Position numbers and translations under genes: made by a program. Shown here in pieces: positions 42,822 to 52,674 of a DNA stretch of 64,000 nucleotides. Source of the DNA: Novosphingobium sp. RL4 (GTDB lineage Bacteria > Pseudomonadota > Alphaproteobacteria > Sphingomonadales > Sphingomonadaceae); assembly GCF_035658495.1 (NCBI RefSeq), contig NZ_CP141944.1:1142001-1206000 (forward strand). The letters run 5' to 3'. Each line of letters begins with the position of its first letter. Position 1 is the first letter of the stretch. The notes under the pieces were generated by a model that was given only the letters and a program-made list of their open reading frames with translations, was not told the origin of the DNA and made no database searches.

Positions 42822-44147
42822 ATGACCAAGATACTCAATCTCGACCGCCGAAGCCTGCTTGCCGTGGGCGCGCTGGCAGCGGCTGCGCCGGTCATGGCGC
42901 ATGCGGCCTCGAAGCGTCCGGCCCCGGCTTTCCCGAAAGGCTTCCTGTGGGGCGCCGCCACCGCGCCGCACCAGATCGAGGGCAACAACGTTTCCTCCGA
43001 TCTCTGGTTCGTGGAGAACCAGAAGCCCACCGTCTTCGCCGAGCCCTCGGGCGACGCGGTGAACAGCTTGGAACTCTGGGCGACCGATCTCGATATCGTG
43101 AAGTCGCTGGGCCTCACGTCCTATCGCTTCGGCGTGGAATGGGCGCGGATCGAGCCGGAGAAGGGTCTGTTCTCTCAGGCCATGCTCGATCACTACAAGC
43201 GCATCGTCGAGGGCTGCCACGCGCGCGGGCTTGCGCCGCTGGTGACGTTCAACCACTTCACCGCGCCGCTCTGGTTCAGCGCGCAAGGGGGGTGGACCAA
43301 CCCGGAATCGGCACAGCTCTTCGCCCGCTATTGCGATAAGGTGGCCCGCGCGATCGGTGCGGATATCGCCATGGCCATGACGCTGAACGAGCCGAATATC
43401 CTGCTCATTCTCAAGAACATCCTGCCGCCGCCGGTATGGGACATGCAGCGCCAGACCCTTGCCGCCGCCACAAAGCGCCTTGGCGTCGAGCGCTTCCTCT
43501 GCGCCAATGTCGCCGGTCGCGAGGACGTGGACGCCATCGTCGCGGGCCAGATGGCCGGGCACAAGGCCGCACGCGCCGCGATCAAGGCGGTACGCGGCGA
43601 CTTGCCGGTGGGCTTCACGCTCTCGGTGCTGGATGACCAGGCTGCCGGCAAGAACTCCCTGCGCGACAAGGTCCGCGCCGAACTTTACGGCGGCTGGCTG
43701 GAGATCGCCAAGGGTGACGATTTCATCGGCGTGCAGAACTACGAGCGCGCGGTCTGGAACGACAAGGGCCGTCTGCCCGCGCCCGACGGCGCCGACCGCA
43801 ACTGGTCCGGCACCGAAGTCTGGGCGCCGTCGCTGGCGGGCGCGGTGCGCTATGTCCACGCTGCCACGAAGGTTCCGGTGCTGGTCTCCGAACACGGCGT
43901 GGGCACCGAGGACGACACGCTGCGCGCGCGCTTCATTCCCGCCGCGCTGGAAGCGCTGAAGCAGGCCATGGATGATGGGGTGCCGGTGCTCGGCTACATG
44001 CACTGGTCGCTGCTGGACAATTACGAGTGGATTTTCGGCTACAAGCCGCGCTTCGGCCTGTGCAGCGTGGACCGCACGACTTTCGTGCGGACGCCCAAGC
44101 CGAGCGCCTCGGTGCTGGGTGGGATTGCGAAGCGCAATTCGCTTTAA
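42822..44147 (+). CDS. Exported glycoside hydrolase family 1 beta-glucosidase-like enzyme
   Basis: A 441-residue GH1 protein. The N-terminus has a twin-arginine-like signal (LDRRSLLAVGALAAAAPVMAHA, residues 7-28). The acid/base Glu190 lies in TLNEP and the nucleophile is probably Glu357 in VSEHG; the common form is TENG or SENG. FLWGAATAPHQIEG near 41-54 is the GH1 signature. It should remove a beta-linked sugar from a phenolic or similar glycoside in the periplasm. Last gene of the plus-strand catabolic run. Confidence 0.88.
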   Translation: MTKILNLDRRSLLAVGALAAAAPVMAHAASKRPAPAFPKGFLWGAATAPHQIEGNNVSSDLWFVENQKPTVFAEPSGDAVNSLELWATDLDIVKSLGLTSYRFGVEWARIEPEKGLFSQAMLDHYKRIVEGCHARGLAPLVTFNHFTAPLWFSAQGGWTNPESAQLFARYCDKVARAIGADIAMAMTLNEPNILLILKNILPPPVWDMQRQTLAAATKRLGVERFLCANVAGREDVDAIVAGQMAGHKAARAAIKAVRGDLPVGFTLSVLDDQAAGKNSLRDKVRAELYGGWLEIAKGDDFIGVQNYERAVWNDKGRLPAPDGADRNWSGTEVWAPSLAGAVRYVHAATKVPVLVSEHGVGTEDDTLRARFIPAALEALKQAMDDGVPVLGYMHWSLLDNYEWIFGYKPRFGLCSVDRTTFVRTPKPSASVLGGIAKRNSL

Positions 44148-44163
44148 AGGGGGAAGAGGAAAG

Positions 44164-44186
44164 GCAGGGGGGCAGCACCCCCCTGC
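44164..44186. terminator. GC-rich hairpin between convergent operons
   Basis: GCAGGGGGG-CAGCA-CCCCCCTGC is a perfect 9-bp stem between the GH1 gene (plus) and the deoR-like gene (minus). There is no long T-run, but position and strength fit a shared terminator. Confidence 0.6.
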
Positions 44187-44277
44187 ACCCCCAATACTGT
44201 CGAGGTCAGCCGGGCCAACCGCGTTCCGCGCTCCGGAAGACTTACTGGCTGCGCCGCAAGGAGCGGACCTTCCTTCC

Positions 44278-45054
44278 TTAAACCACGATCACCTTCACCC
44301 CGAGATCCCGCAGCCGTTCCGCCATATCCTGCGGCACGCCCGCATCGGTGATAACCACGTCCACCTCGTCCAGCCCGCAGACGATCGCGCCCGAGGAGGA
44401 GCGGAACTTCGAGCTGTCGACCATGAGGATCACTTCCTCGGCCCGGTCCATGAACCGGCGCTCGGCGGCGACGAGGATCACGTCCTGTTGCATCACCCCC
44501 TGAGGTCCGACCGCCGCCGCGCCCATGAACAGCTTGGGCGCGTGGAAGCGCGGCATCGAATCCTCGCCCGCAGGGGCAAGGACGATGTTCTGTTCGCGAA
44601 ACACAGTGCCTGACGGCAGCAGCACCCGCGTTCCGGTCTGCGGAAGCAGGGTGTGGACGATGTGCAGCGAGTTGGTCAGCACCTGCATGTCCAGCCCGTC
44701 GAGATAGGGGCACATCTGGAGCGTGGTGGTGCCGCCGTCGATCATGATCCCCTCGCCGGGGCGGCAGAGCTGGGCGGCGGCGCGGCCGATGGCCTGCTTG
44801 GCGGGCAGGTTCTGGGTGATGGACTGCTCGAAGGGCGTGCCTGCCAGACCCTGGGGCCTGTCAGGCTTCTCGTCCTCGGGCAGCTTGGCGCCGCCGTGGA
44901 CGCGCAGGATGCGGCCGGATTCCTCCAGCCGCGTCAGGTCGCGCCGGATCGTGGCCGGCGAGGCGTCGAGCTGGGCTTCGAGAGCACGGTAGCTCACGAA
45001 GCCCGTATCGGCGACGGCCTCGAGTATCAGGCGTTCGCGTTCCTCGGCGTGCAT
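44278..45054 (-). CDS. DeoR-family regulator of the rhamnose operons
   Basis: A 258-residue sugar-responsive repressor. The N-terminal helix-turn-helix is VSYRALEAQLDASPATIRRDLTRLEESG (about 20-47), with the DeoR signature around RVHGGA. The C-terminal sensor domain (about 75-250) binds phosphosugars in relatives (GIMIDGGTTT; VLTNSLHIV). The ATG at 45054 lies 28 bases inside the MFS gene end, so the two overlap. It is the last gene of the minus rhamnose operon, and direct repeats in the divergent promoter at 48.96 kb are its likely target. Confidence 0.88.
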   Translation of the reverse strand: MHAEERERLILEAVADTGFVSYRALEAQLDASPATIRRDLTRLEESGRILRVHGGAKLPEDEKPDRPQGLAGTPFEQSITQNLPAKQAIGRAAAQLCRPGEGIMIDGGTTTLQMCPYLDGLDMQVLTNSLHIVHTLLPQTGTRVLLPSGTVFREQNIVLAPAGEDSMPRFHAPKLFMGAAAVGPQGVMQQDVILVAAERRFMDRAEEVILMVDSSKFRSSSGAIVCGLDEVDVVITDAGVPQDMAERLRDLGVKVIVV

Positions 45055-46328
45055 GCGACTTGTGCTTCCTTTTGAGTCCGGCCGGGATCGGCCTGTTCGG
45101 CTTCGAGCTGTTCTAGCGACTTGCCTTCGTTGCGCGGCGCCCAGAGTGCGCCGATGATCCCGCTGATGACAAGGAACCCGGTAAGAATCCAGGCAAGGTT
45201 CGTAAAGCCCGTGGCGTTGAGCATGGGCACGAAGAAGCTGAACACGCCCAGCGAGATGCGCACGATGGCAAAGCACACGCCCTGCGCGGTGGAGCGCAGC
45301 ATGGTGGGGAACATCTCCGAGCTCCAGAGCTGGAAGAAGCTCTGCGCGCCGAAGCCGCCGCCGAATTGCAGCAGGAAGACATAGAGCAGCGCGACCGGGA
45401 TCGTCAGCGGGAATACCGCCAGCAGCATCATGCCCGCGACCTGAATAACCGCGGAGACGATGAACAGCGTGCGCTGGTTCACCTTGTCCGACAGGCGCAT
45501 GAAGATGAACGTCACCGAGATCATGGCAACGAAGAACGAGACCGCCTGAATGGCGACGCTCTGGGCCTGGGTGGCCGCGCCCATCGTGCGCAGGATATAG
45601 GGGAAGAAGAAGCCGTTGGTACCGGCCCAGAGGTTCCAGAACCCGTACATGCCCACGAGCCCGAGGATCGAGGCGAGGTACTTGCCCTTGAAAAGGCTGG
45701 AGACCGGCGGGCGCTTTACCTCGGATTTCTGGGCTTCCACCCAGCGCTCCGATTCCTTCATCTTCGAGCGCAGCAGGGTAAGGCCGAGTGCGATCACCAC
45801 GAGGTGCGCGAAGACGATCCGCGCGCCGAGCACGCCGAGCGAAGTAAGCGCGAGGCTCATCAGCAGCACCACGACCGGGCCGAGATACCACAGCGCCTGC
45901 GCCACCCCGGAATGCTTGCCGCGCTTGTTGTCCGGCGCCTGTTCGGCGATCAGCGACCAGCTTGCGGGAATGTCCGCGCCCACGGCGAGCCCGACGATCA
46001 GGAAGCCGACCACGATCATCCACGGCGCTACCGCGAAGACCAGCATCGACATGCCCAGCGCGTAGATCAGCATGTCCCACTGGTAGATCTTCTTGCGGCC
46101 CAGCTTGTCACAGAGCCAGCCGCCGATCAGCGCACCCACGCCCGCGCCGATGGCGTTGGGGCCGAAGGCGGCGATCAGGCCGACGAAGTCGTTGGAGAGG
46201 TGGTAGCTTTCCTGCCAGAGCGCGAGCGCGGCCGAGCCGGCGACGATCGAGCCGGCGTCGATATAATTGGCGAGGCCGGCGAGTATGGTATTGCGCCAGT
46301 TGTCCTCTTGTCCCGTGGTTTCAGTCAT
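45027..46328 (-). CDS. MFS sugar transporter, candidate L-rhamnose permease
   Basis: A 433-residue permease with about twelve helices. The ATG at 46328 is chosen; the longer frame adds an Arg-rich unlikely leader. Sugar-porter-like motifs are GGWLCDKLGRKKIYQWDM (helix 2-3 loop) and RLSDKVNQRTL (helix 8-9 loop), with a soluble central loop. It lies between lactate dehydrogenase and regulator genes in the rhamnose operon, 2 bases after the former, so L-rhamnose import is a good guess. There is no RhaT-type transporter here. Confidence 0.82.
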   Translation of the reverse strand: MTETTGQEDNWRNTILAGLANYIDAGSIVAGSAALALWQESYHLSNDFVGLIAAFGPNAIGAGVGALIGGWLCDKLGRKKIYQWDMLIYALGMSMLVFAVAPWMIVVGFLIVGLAVGADIPASWSLIAEQAPDNKRGKHSGVAQALWYLGPVVVLLMSLALTSLGVLGARIVFAHLVVIALGLTLLRSKMKESERWVEAQKSEVKRPPVSSLFKGKYLASILGLVGMYGFWNLWAGTNGFFFPYILRTMGAATQAQSVAIQAVSFFVAMISVTFIFMRLSDKVNQRTLFIVSAVIQVAGMMLLAVFPLTIPVALLYVFLLQFGGGFGAQSFFQLWSSEMFPTMLRSTAQGVCFAIVRISLGVFSFFVPMLNATGFTNLAWILTGFLVISGIIGALWAPRNEGKSLEQLEAEQADPGRTQKEAQVACTPRNANA

Positions 46329-46330
46329 TT

Positions 46331-47479
46331 TCAGGTCCCTCCCGCCAGGATCGTTCTGTCGATCTCTGCGATTTTCGTCGTGCCGGTGAGCGCCATGGCG
46401 ACGCGCATCTCGGCCTCGATCAATTTCAGCATCTTGGTCACGCCCGCCTCGCCCCCGGCGCCGAGCGCCCAGGCCCATGCGCGGCCGAGCAGCACGCCCC
46501 TGGCGCCCAGCGCCAGCATCCGCACGACGTCGAGGCCGGAGCGGATGCCGCCGTCGGCCAGCACGGTCATGCGGTCTCCCACGGCGTCGGCGATGGGGGG
46601 CAGGGCGCGCGCGCTGGAAAGCACGCCGTCAAGCTGGCGGCCGCCGTGGTTGGAAACGACGAGCCCGTCCGCGCCGAGTTCGGCGGCTTCCTTCGCATCC
46701 TCGGGATCGAGAATGCCCTTGATGACCAGCGGGCCCTTCCATTCCGAGCGGATGAAATCGAGATCGCGCCAGTTGATCGAAGGGTCGAAGTTGTTCCGCA
46801 TCCAGGCGAAGAAATCCTCGATGCCGGTGCGGCCCTGAAGCACGGGGGCGACATTGCCCAAAGTGTGGGGCCGTCCGTTGAGGCCCACGTCCCAGGCCCA
46901 TGACGGGCGCATCATCGCTTGCGCCGCGCGCCATGCCGCGCCCTTCAGCCCGCCGGTTCCGGCAAGTCCGGTGTGATAGTCGCGGTAGCGGCTGCCGGGG
47001 ACGGGCATGTCCACCGTGAAGACAAGCGTGGAACAGCCTGCCTCGACCGCCTTGGCCAGCAGGTCCTTCATGAAGGCGCGGTCGCGGATCATGTAGAGCT
47101 GGAACCAGAACGGCTTGCTCGCCGCCTTGGCCACTTCGCCGATGGTGCAGGCACCCACGGTGGAGAGCGTGAAGGGAATGCCCGCCTTGTCCGCCGCGCG
47201 CACCGCCTGGCATTCGCCGCGCCGGGCATTGAGTCCGGCCAGCCCGATCGGGGCGAGGGCGACGGGCAGGGCGAGCTTCTGGCCGAACAATTCGGTCGAG
47301 AGGTCGAGCTGCGAAACGTCGCGCAGCACCCGCTGGCGCAGCGCAAGGTCAGCAAGGTCGGAGACATTGCGCCGGAGCGTTGCCTCGGCATAGGAGCCGC
47401 CGTCGATATATTCGAACAGGAAGCGTGGCAGGCGGCGGCGGGCGGCCTCGCGGAAGTCGGGGATGGAGGCGGTGATCAT
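46331..47479 (-). CDS. lldD: FMN-dependent L-lactate dehydrogenase-like enzyme
   Basis: A 382-residue alpha-hydroxy-acid oxidase family flavoenzyme. FMN and substrate motifs are visible: [30 protein letters not shown], the active-site [12 protein letters not shown] with His and Arg, and [21 protein letters not shown]. It should oxidise L-lactate to pyruvate and pass electrons to the respiratory chain. Within the rhamnose operon it would use the L-lactate formed by the lactaldehyde dehydrogenase domain. Its ATG shares a base with the kinase stop. Other 2-hydroxy acids are possible. Confidence 0.88.
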   Translation of the reverse strand: MITASIPDFREAARRRLPRFLFEYIDGGSYAEATLRRNVSDLADLALRQRVLRDVSQLDLSTELFGQKLALPVALAPIGLAGLNARRGECQAVRAADKAGIPFTLSTVGACTIGEVAKAASKPFWFQLYMIRDRAFMKDLLAKAVEAGCSTLVFTVDMPVPGSRYRDYHTGLAGTGGLKGAAWRAAQAMMRPSWAWDVGLNGRPHTLGNVAPVLQGRTGIEDFFAWMRNNFDPSINWRDLDFIRSEWKGPLVIKGILDPEDAKEAAELGADGLVVSNHGGRQLDGVLSSARALPPIADAVGDRMTVLADGGIRSGLDVVRMLALGARGVLLGRAWAWALGAGGEAGVTKMLKLIEAEMRVAMALTGTTKIAEIDRTILAGGT

Positions 47480-48906
47480 CAGGCAAGCTCCCGCATGTGC
47501 GCGCGCCACTTCTCGCGGTAGGCCATGAGATCGCCTTCGAGCGGCTCGACACGGCGCAGCCCGCCTTGCGCTTGCAGCAGCGGATTGATCAGCCGCAGCG
47601 CGCCGAACGAGACGTCGTTATGTGCGTTCGCCACATAGACTTCGGTTTCCGGCCGCAGCGCGGCGAGGGCGCGCACGAAGACTTCGGCATCGGCGAAGCG
47701 ACCCTCGATCAGCAGGCGCTCCTTCGAGCGGATCAGGTCGAGCGAGGTGTCGGCCACCATCGCCGCATAGAGGCAGATCGCGGCACGCCGCGCGTACCAG
47801 GTGCCGGCCCATTCCTCGGGCTTGTCCACCCAGTCTGCCTTGCCGTGAGGGAACGGTCCGAAACCCGGCGCGAGCGTGGGCATCATCATCGTCCCGCGTT
47901 CGAGCAGGCCCGGCACGGCGTCCATCAGCTTGGGCTGGTCGGGTCGGATGTCGACGCGGCGGGTGTCGATCTGAATTACCGATTCGATCTCCCGCCCGCC
48001 CATGAAGCGCGCGGAAGGCACCGGCCAGCCATAGGCATCGACATTGACGAGGGTGTCGCGCGCCTCGGGAAGGGCGGCGATGGAGAAGGTCTCGGCAGCA
48101 AGGCGCATGGCGATGAACCAGGTGCCGGTGGAGAGAATCGTCGCCTCCAGCCGTGCGATCTCGGCGAAGCCGCGCGCAGCGAGGAGAGCGGCGTTCGAAT
48201 CGTGGAGGCCTGCCAGCACCTGGGCCGTGGCCGGAAGGCCGGTCTCGGCGGCGATCTCGGGGCGGAGCGTGCCCACCATGTCGCTCGCCTTGACCACGGG
48301 GGCAAAGCGTTCCGCCCAGCCGAATCGTTCGGCCATGGGCGAGAATCGCGCATCGGCGGGGCACCAGAGATCGGTGTGGCAGCCGAGGCTGGTCACTTCG
48401 CTCGCGGCCTTGCCGGAGAGGAACCAGGCCCAGTACTGCGCCCAGGGAACGAGCGTGGCGCGGGCCATCTCCTCGGGGTGGCGGCGGGCCATCCAGTAGA
48501 CTTGCGTGCCGAGGTTGAGGCCGTCGGGCAGGGCGGGGCTGCCGGTGAGGGTGAAGGCGTCACGCTCGCGCCGATAGTCGGCCATCACGTCTTCGGGGAC
48601 GGCCTGTTCGTAGTCGAGCGGCGGGAACAGCAGGCCCTCATTGCCGCCGGCGCCGTCGAGAGCGGCGAAGCCCGCGCCGTGGGCCACGGGGATGATCGCT
48701 TCCACCGGATGGCCGGACCAGCCGCGCAGCGTGGCGCGCAGCCATTGGCCGATTCCCTCGACGTCGAGAACACGCAGCCCGTCATGCTCGCAGGGGACGT
48801 TGGGGCGTACCTGACGGTCGATCATGCGCCCGCCGCGCGTCCACAGCGTCACCTTGCTGAGGGTCTTGCCGATATCGACGACGATGAATGTACCGGTACC
48901 CGTCAT
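47479..48906 (-). CDS. FGGY-family carbohydrate kinase, probable L-rhamnulose kinase
   Basis: A 475-residue sugar kinase. The ATG at 48906 follows GGAGAG. The N-terminal phosphate-binding motif is [15 protein letters not shown], the catalytic aspartate is in [15 protein letters not shown], and STGTW (ATP-binding domain) follows. By context it makes L-rhamnulose-1-phosphate for the aldolase encoded divergently. It is not a close match to the E. coli RhaB type, so L-fuculose or another sugar cannot be excluded from sequence alone. First gene of the minus operon. Confidence 0.86.
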   Translation of the reverse strand: MTGTGTFIVVDIGKTLSKVTLWTRGGRMIDRQVRPNVPCEHDGLRVLDVEGIGQWLRATLRGWSGHPVEAIIPVAHGAGFAALDGAGGNEGLLFPPLDYEQAVPEDVMADYRRERDAFTLTGSPALPDGLNLGTQVYWMARRHPEEMARATLVPWAQYWAWFLSGKAASEVTSLGCHTDLWCPADARFSPMAERFGWAERFAPVVKASDMVGTLRPEIAAETGLPATAQVLAGLHDSNAALLAARGFAEIARLEATILSTGTWFIAMRLAAETFSIAALPEARDTLVNVDAYGWPVPSARFMGGREIESVIQIDTRRVDIRPDQPKLMDAVPGLLERGTMMMPTLAPGFGPFPHGKADWVDKPEEWAGTWYARRAAICLYAAMVADTSLDLIRSKERLLIEGRFADAEVFVRALAALRPETEVYVANAHNDVSFGALRLINPLLQAQGGLRRVEPLEGDLMAYREKWRAHMRELA

Positions 48907-49031
48907 GGCTCTCCAACCATCCTCCAACCCAAACACGCTCTGACCAATTATGATTGACTTTGATGATCGAACGTGATCGTTTTGTAGCGAAACAGATTGC
49001 TCATGCAAGCACGAATTGGTAGAGGATGACT
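48907..49031. promoter_or_regulatory. Divergent rha promoter region with 10-bp phased repeats
   Basis: The 125-base gap separates the kinase (minus) and aldolase (plus) starts. At 48964-48983 two direct repeats, TGATCGAACG and TGATCGTTTT, are one helical turn apart, with related TGATTGACTT and TGATGATCG just left. DeoR-family repressors often use such phased repeats, and a deoR-like gene ends the minus operon. Binding is inferred. Confidence 0.55.
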
Positions 49032-51143
49032 ATGGATACCATGACCGCTTCCCGCCCGGCTGCGATACCGTTTGCCGTTCCTTCCAGCCGCTGGGACGAT
49101 TCGCTGGCCGCGACGCTGTCTCCCGAGCAATTGCTGCTTTATCGCTCCAACCTGCTCGGTTCCGATCTGACCGTCACCAACTTCGGCGGGGGCAATACCT
49201 CGGCCAAGCTGGCGGAAGTGGACCCGCTCACCGGCGAAACGGTGGAAGTGCTGTGGGTGAAGGGTTCGGGCGGCGACATCGGCTCGATGAAGCTCGACGG
49301 TTTCGCCACGCTCTATCAGGACAAGCTGCTCGGCCTTGAGGCGCACTATGCCGGGCCGGAAGACGACGACAAGATGGTCGGCTACCTGCCGCACTGCACC
49401 TTCAACCTGAACGCGCGCGCCGCCTCGATCGATACGCCGCTGCACTCGCTGCTGCCTTTCGCCCATGTCGACCATGTTCACCCGGACGCGATCATCGCGC
49501 TGGCCGCCAGTTCGGGCGGCGAAGCGGCAACGCAGGAAATCTGGGGCGGCAAGATCGGCTGGCTCGGCTGGAAGCGCCCTGGCTACACGCTCGGCGTCGA
49601 GCTTCGCGACTATGTGGCGGCCAATCCAGGCGTCGAGGGCGTCATGCTTGCCGGTCACGGCATCATCTGCTGGGCCGACAGCGCCAAGTCCTGCTACGAA
49701 CACACTGTCGAGTTGATCGCGGACGCGGCGAACTATCTCAACGCCAAGCTGGGCGAGAAGCCTGCCTTCGGCGGCGCGGCCCATGGCACTGCCGGGAACC
49801 GCGCGGAGATCGCCGCCGATCTCATGCCGCGCCTGCGCGGTCTGATGACCGGCGCGCGCCGCAAGCTGGGCCACTTCTCGGACGACGCCGAAGCGCTGGA
49901 ATTCGTGAACTCGGCGGAGTTCGAGCGTCTGGCCGGTCTCGGCACCTCGTGCCCTGATCACTTCCTGCGCACCAAGATCGCTCCCCTGACCCTCGACCCT
50001 ACGCGTCTTCAGGACCAGGACTATCTGGCTCAGAAGATTGCCGATTATCGCGACATGTATGCAGCCTATTACGAGCGCTGCAAGCGTCCCAACTCGCCCG
50101 CGATGCGCGATGCCAACCCGGTGGTCGTGCTCGTGCCGGGCGTGGGCCGCATCACTTTCGCCACCGACAAGACCACGGCGCGCCTTGCCGGGGAATTCTA
50201 CGGCAACGCCATCAACGTGATGCGCGGCGCGGAGGCCATCGGCGACTATATCGCGCTCGACGAGCAGGAAGCCTTCGACATCGAATACTGGCTGCTTGAG
50301 GAAGCCAAGCTCCAGCGCATGCCCGCACCCAAGCCCTTGGTCGGCCGTGTGGCGCTCGTCACCGGCGGCGCCGGCGGCATCGGTGCCGCCACCGCCGCAC
50401 GCCTGATGGCGGACGGGGCCTGCGTGCTGCTGGCTGACCGCGATGCGGGTGCCGTGGAGGAAGTCCGCGCCGGTTTCGCCAAACAGTTCGGCAAGGACGT
50501 GGTCCGCGCCGCCGTTTGCGATGTGACCGACGAGGCGCAAGTCTCCGAAGCCTTCGCCGTGGCCGCGCGCGAATTCGGCGGGCTCGACATTCTGGTTGCC
50601 AATGCCGGTATCGCCTCGTCAGCACCGATCGAGGAGACCACGATCGAACTGTGGAACCGCAATTACGACGTGCTGGCGCAGGGCTACTTTCTCACCAGCC
50701 GCGCCGCATGGCCGCTGCTGAAGGGCATGAAGGAGCAGGGCGGCACTTCGGTGGTGTTCATCGGGTCGAAGAACGGCGTCGCGGCGGCCACCAATGCCTC
50801 GGCCTATGCTTCCGCCAAAGCAGCGGCGAACCACCTTGCGCGCTGTCTGGCGCTGGAGGGCGCGCCGCACGGTATCCGCGTCAACGTGGTCAATCCCGAT
50901 GCGGTCATCAAGGGCAGCAAGATCTGGGACGGCGACTGGCGCAAGGAACGCGCGGGCGCCCACGGCATCGACACCGGCAAGGAACTGGAAGAACACTACC
51001 GCAACCGCTCCATGCTGAAGCGCGACGTGCTGCCTTCCGACATTGCCGAGGCGGTCTATTTCCTGGCCGGTGACCAGTCGGCGAAATCGACCGGCAACAT
51101 GATCAATGTCGATGCGGGTAACGCACAGGCGTTCACGCGTTAA
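49032..51143 (+). CDS. Bifunctional rhamnulose-1-phosphate aldolase / L-lactaldehyde dehydrogenase
   Basis: A 703-residue fusion. Residues 1 to about 430 are a class II aldolase: VTNFGGGNTSAKL and the zinc site in FAHVDHVHPDAI. Residues 435-703 are a short-chain dehydrogenase with the cofactor motif VTGGAGGIGAA, VANAG, and the catalytic YASAKAA. Together they split rhamnulose-1-phosphate into DHAP and L-lactaldehyde and oxidise the aldehyde to L-lactate. ATG 49032 is preferred over 49026 because AGAGG is then 6 bases away. First gene of the plus rha operon. Confidence 0.93.
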   Translation: MDTMTASRPAAIPFAVPSSRWDDSLAATLSPEQLLLYRSNLLGSDLTVTNFGGGNTSAKLAEVDPLTGETVEVLWVKGSGGDIGSMKLDGFATLYQDKLLGLEAHYAGPEDDDKMVGYLPHCTFNLNARAASIDTPLHSLLPFAHVDHVHPDAIIALAASSGGEAATQEIWGGKIGWLGWKRPGYTLGVELRDYVAANPGVEGVMLAGHGIICWADSAKSCYEHTVELIADAANYLNAKLGEKPAFGGAAHGTAGNRAEIAADLMPRLRGLMTGARRKLGHFSDDAEALEFVNSAEFERLAGLGTSCPDHFLRTKIAPLTLDPTRLQDQDYLAQKIADYRDMYAAYYERCKRPNSPAMRDANPVVVLVPGVGRITFATDKTTARLAGEFYGNAINVMRGAEAIGDYIALDEQEAFDIEYWLLEEAKLQRMPAPKPLVGRVALVTGGAGGIGAATAARLMADGACVLLADRDAGAVEEVRAGFAKQFGKDVVRAAVCDVTDEAQVSEAFAVAAREFGGLDILVANAGIASSAPIEETTIELWNRNYDVLAQGYFLTSRAAWPLLKGMKEQGGTSVVFIGSKNGVAAATNASAYASAKAAANHLARCLALEGAPHGIRVNVVNPDAVIKGSKIWDGDWRKERAGAHGIDTGKELEEHYRNRSMLKRDVLPSDIAEAVYFLAGDQSAKSTGNMINVDAGNAQAFTR

Positions 51144-51225
51144 GAGATGTTTTTCGGGGGAATGCACGAACCGGCGCATTCCCCTTTCCGGCATCGCGGT
51201 GCCGGATGCGGAAGAGGATAAGAGA

Positions 51226-52518
51226 ATGAGCAGACTGCCGATTTCCGATGAACTGATCGCCGAAGCCAATGCCCGCGCGGCAGATGCGCTGGAGGACGAA
51301 TATGCCTCGCTTGGCCGCAAGCTGGAGCGTTCTGGCATCGCCATCGATGCGATCAAGGACAAGGTTTCCGCCTTCTCGGTCGCCGTTCCCTCGTGGGGCG
51401 CTGGCCGGGGCGGCACCCGCTTCGCCAAATTCCCGATTGCGGGCGAACCCACCAACATCCATGAAAAGCTGGAAGACTGCGCCGTCATCAACCAGCTTTC
51501 GCGCCTGACCTCCCGCGTCTCGCCGCATTTCCCGTGGGACAAGGTGAGCGATTACAAGGCGCTGCGCGAGGAAGCGGCCAGCCTTGGCCTTGGCTTCGAT
51601 GCGGTGAACTCCAACACCTTCCAGGACCAGAAAGATCAGGCGCACAGCTATTCCACCGGTTCGCTCTCCTCGACCATCGAGGCGACGCGCCAGCAGGCGG
51701 TGGAGCACAACATCGAATGCATCGAGATCGGCCAGCAGCTCGGCTCCACCGATCTCACCGTCTGGGTGGGGGACGGCACCAACTTCCCCGGCCAGCAGGA
51801 CCTCGGCCGCAGCCTCGACCGCTATCTGGATGCCGCCGCACAGGTCTATGCCGCGCTGCCCGATGACTGGCGGATGCTGCTCGAACACAAGATGTTCGAA
51901 CCGGCGTTCTACTCCACCGTCATCAGCGACTGGGGCTCCTCGATCCTCGCCGCTCAGGAACTGGGCCCCAAGGCCAAGTGTCTGGTCGACCTTGGGCACC
52001 ACGCGCCCAACGTGAACATCGAGCAGATCGTGGCCCGCCTCCACCGCTTCGGCAAGCTGGGCGGCTTCCACTTCAACGACAGCAAGTACGGCGATGACGA
52101 TCTCGATTCGGGCTCGATCAACCCGCACCAGCTGTTCCTGGTGTTCAACGAACTGGTCGAGGCCGAACTGGCTCCGCGTGACGGCTTCAAGCCCAGCTAC
52201 ATGATCGACCAGTCGCACAACGTGACCGATCCGATCGAATCCATGCTGTCCTCCGCCGAAGCCATCGGTTCCTGCTATGCCAAGGCGCTGTTGGTGGACC
52301 GCGAGGCGCTGCATCTCTCTCAGGAAGCCAACGACACGATGATGGCCTTCCAGGCGCTGCGCCGTGCCTACAATGTCGATGTCAGCCCGATTCTGGCCAA
52401 GGCGCGCGTCGAGGCGGGCGGCGCGGCGGACGTGCTGGGCGTCTACCGCGAAAGCCGCTGGCGCGACCGCAAAGCGCAGGAACGCAAGGCCGTGGGCCTC
52501 GGCGCCGGGATCGTCTGA
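51226..52518 (+). CDS. rhaI: L-rhamnose isomerase, RhaI type
   Basis: A 430-residue xylose-isomerase-fold enzyme that converts L-rhamnose to L-rhamnulose. It is the RhaI type of rhizobia and Pseudomonas, not E. coli RhaA. Metal and substrate residues fall in EHKMFEPAFYS, LVDLGHHAPNVNIEQ and GGFHFNDSKYGDDDLDSG. The ATG at 51226 is chosen because earlier residues are Arg-rich. It lies 82 bases after the aldolase gene; a hairpin without a T-run follows at 52584-52604. Confidence 0.95.
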   Translation: MSRLPISDELIAEANARAADALEDEYASLGRKLERSGIAIDAIKDKVSAFSVAVPSWGAGRGGTRFAKFPIAGEPTNIHEKLEDCAVINQLSRLTSRVSPHFPWDKVSDYKALREEAASLGLGFDAVNSNTFQDQKDQAHSYSTGSLSSTIEATRQQAVEHNIECIEIGQQLGSTDLTVWVGDGTNFPGQQDLGRSLDRYLDAAAQVYAALPDDWRMLLEHKMFEPAFYSTVISDWGSSILAAQELGPKAKCLVDLGHHAPNVNIEQIVARLHRFGKLGGFHFNDSKYGDDDLDSGSINPHQLFLVFNELVEAELAPRDGFKPSYMIDQSHNVTDPIESMLSSAEAIGSCYAKALLVDREALHLSQEANDTMMAFQALRRAYNVDVSPILAKARVEAGGAADVLGVYRESRWRDRKAQERKAVGLGAGIV

Positions 52519-52583
52519 TCTCTTTCGCATCCTGAAATACTGCCGGACCAAAGGGTAACAAGCCCTGCCGGAAAACCCTTCTC

Positions 52584-52604
52584 GCCGGGACTCCCCGTCC
52601 CGGC
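52584..52604 (+). terminator. Hairpin after rhaI
   Basis: GCCGGGAC-TCCCC-GTCCCGGC, an 8-bp perfect stem 65 bases past the rhaI stop and about 70 bases before the rhamnosidase ATG. No T-run follows, so it may only partly stop transcription. Confidence 0.45.
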
Positions 52605-52674
52605 GGCAAGGTGAAGACAAGACTGCTGCAATAATAAAAAATCTACACAACCATTTGGATTTGGGAGGGAAATT

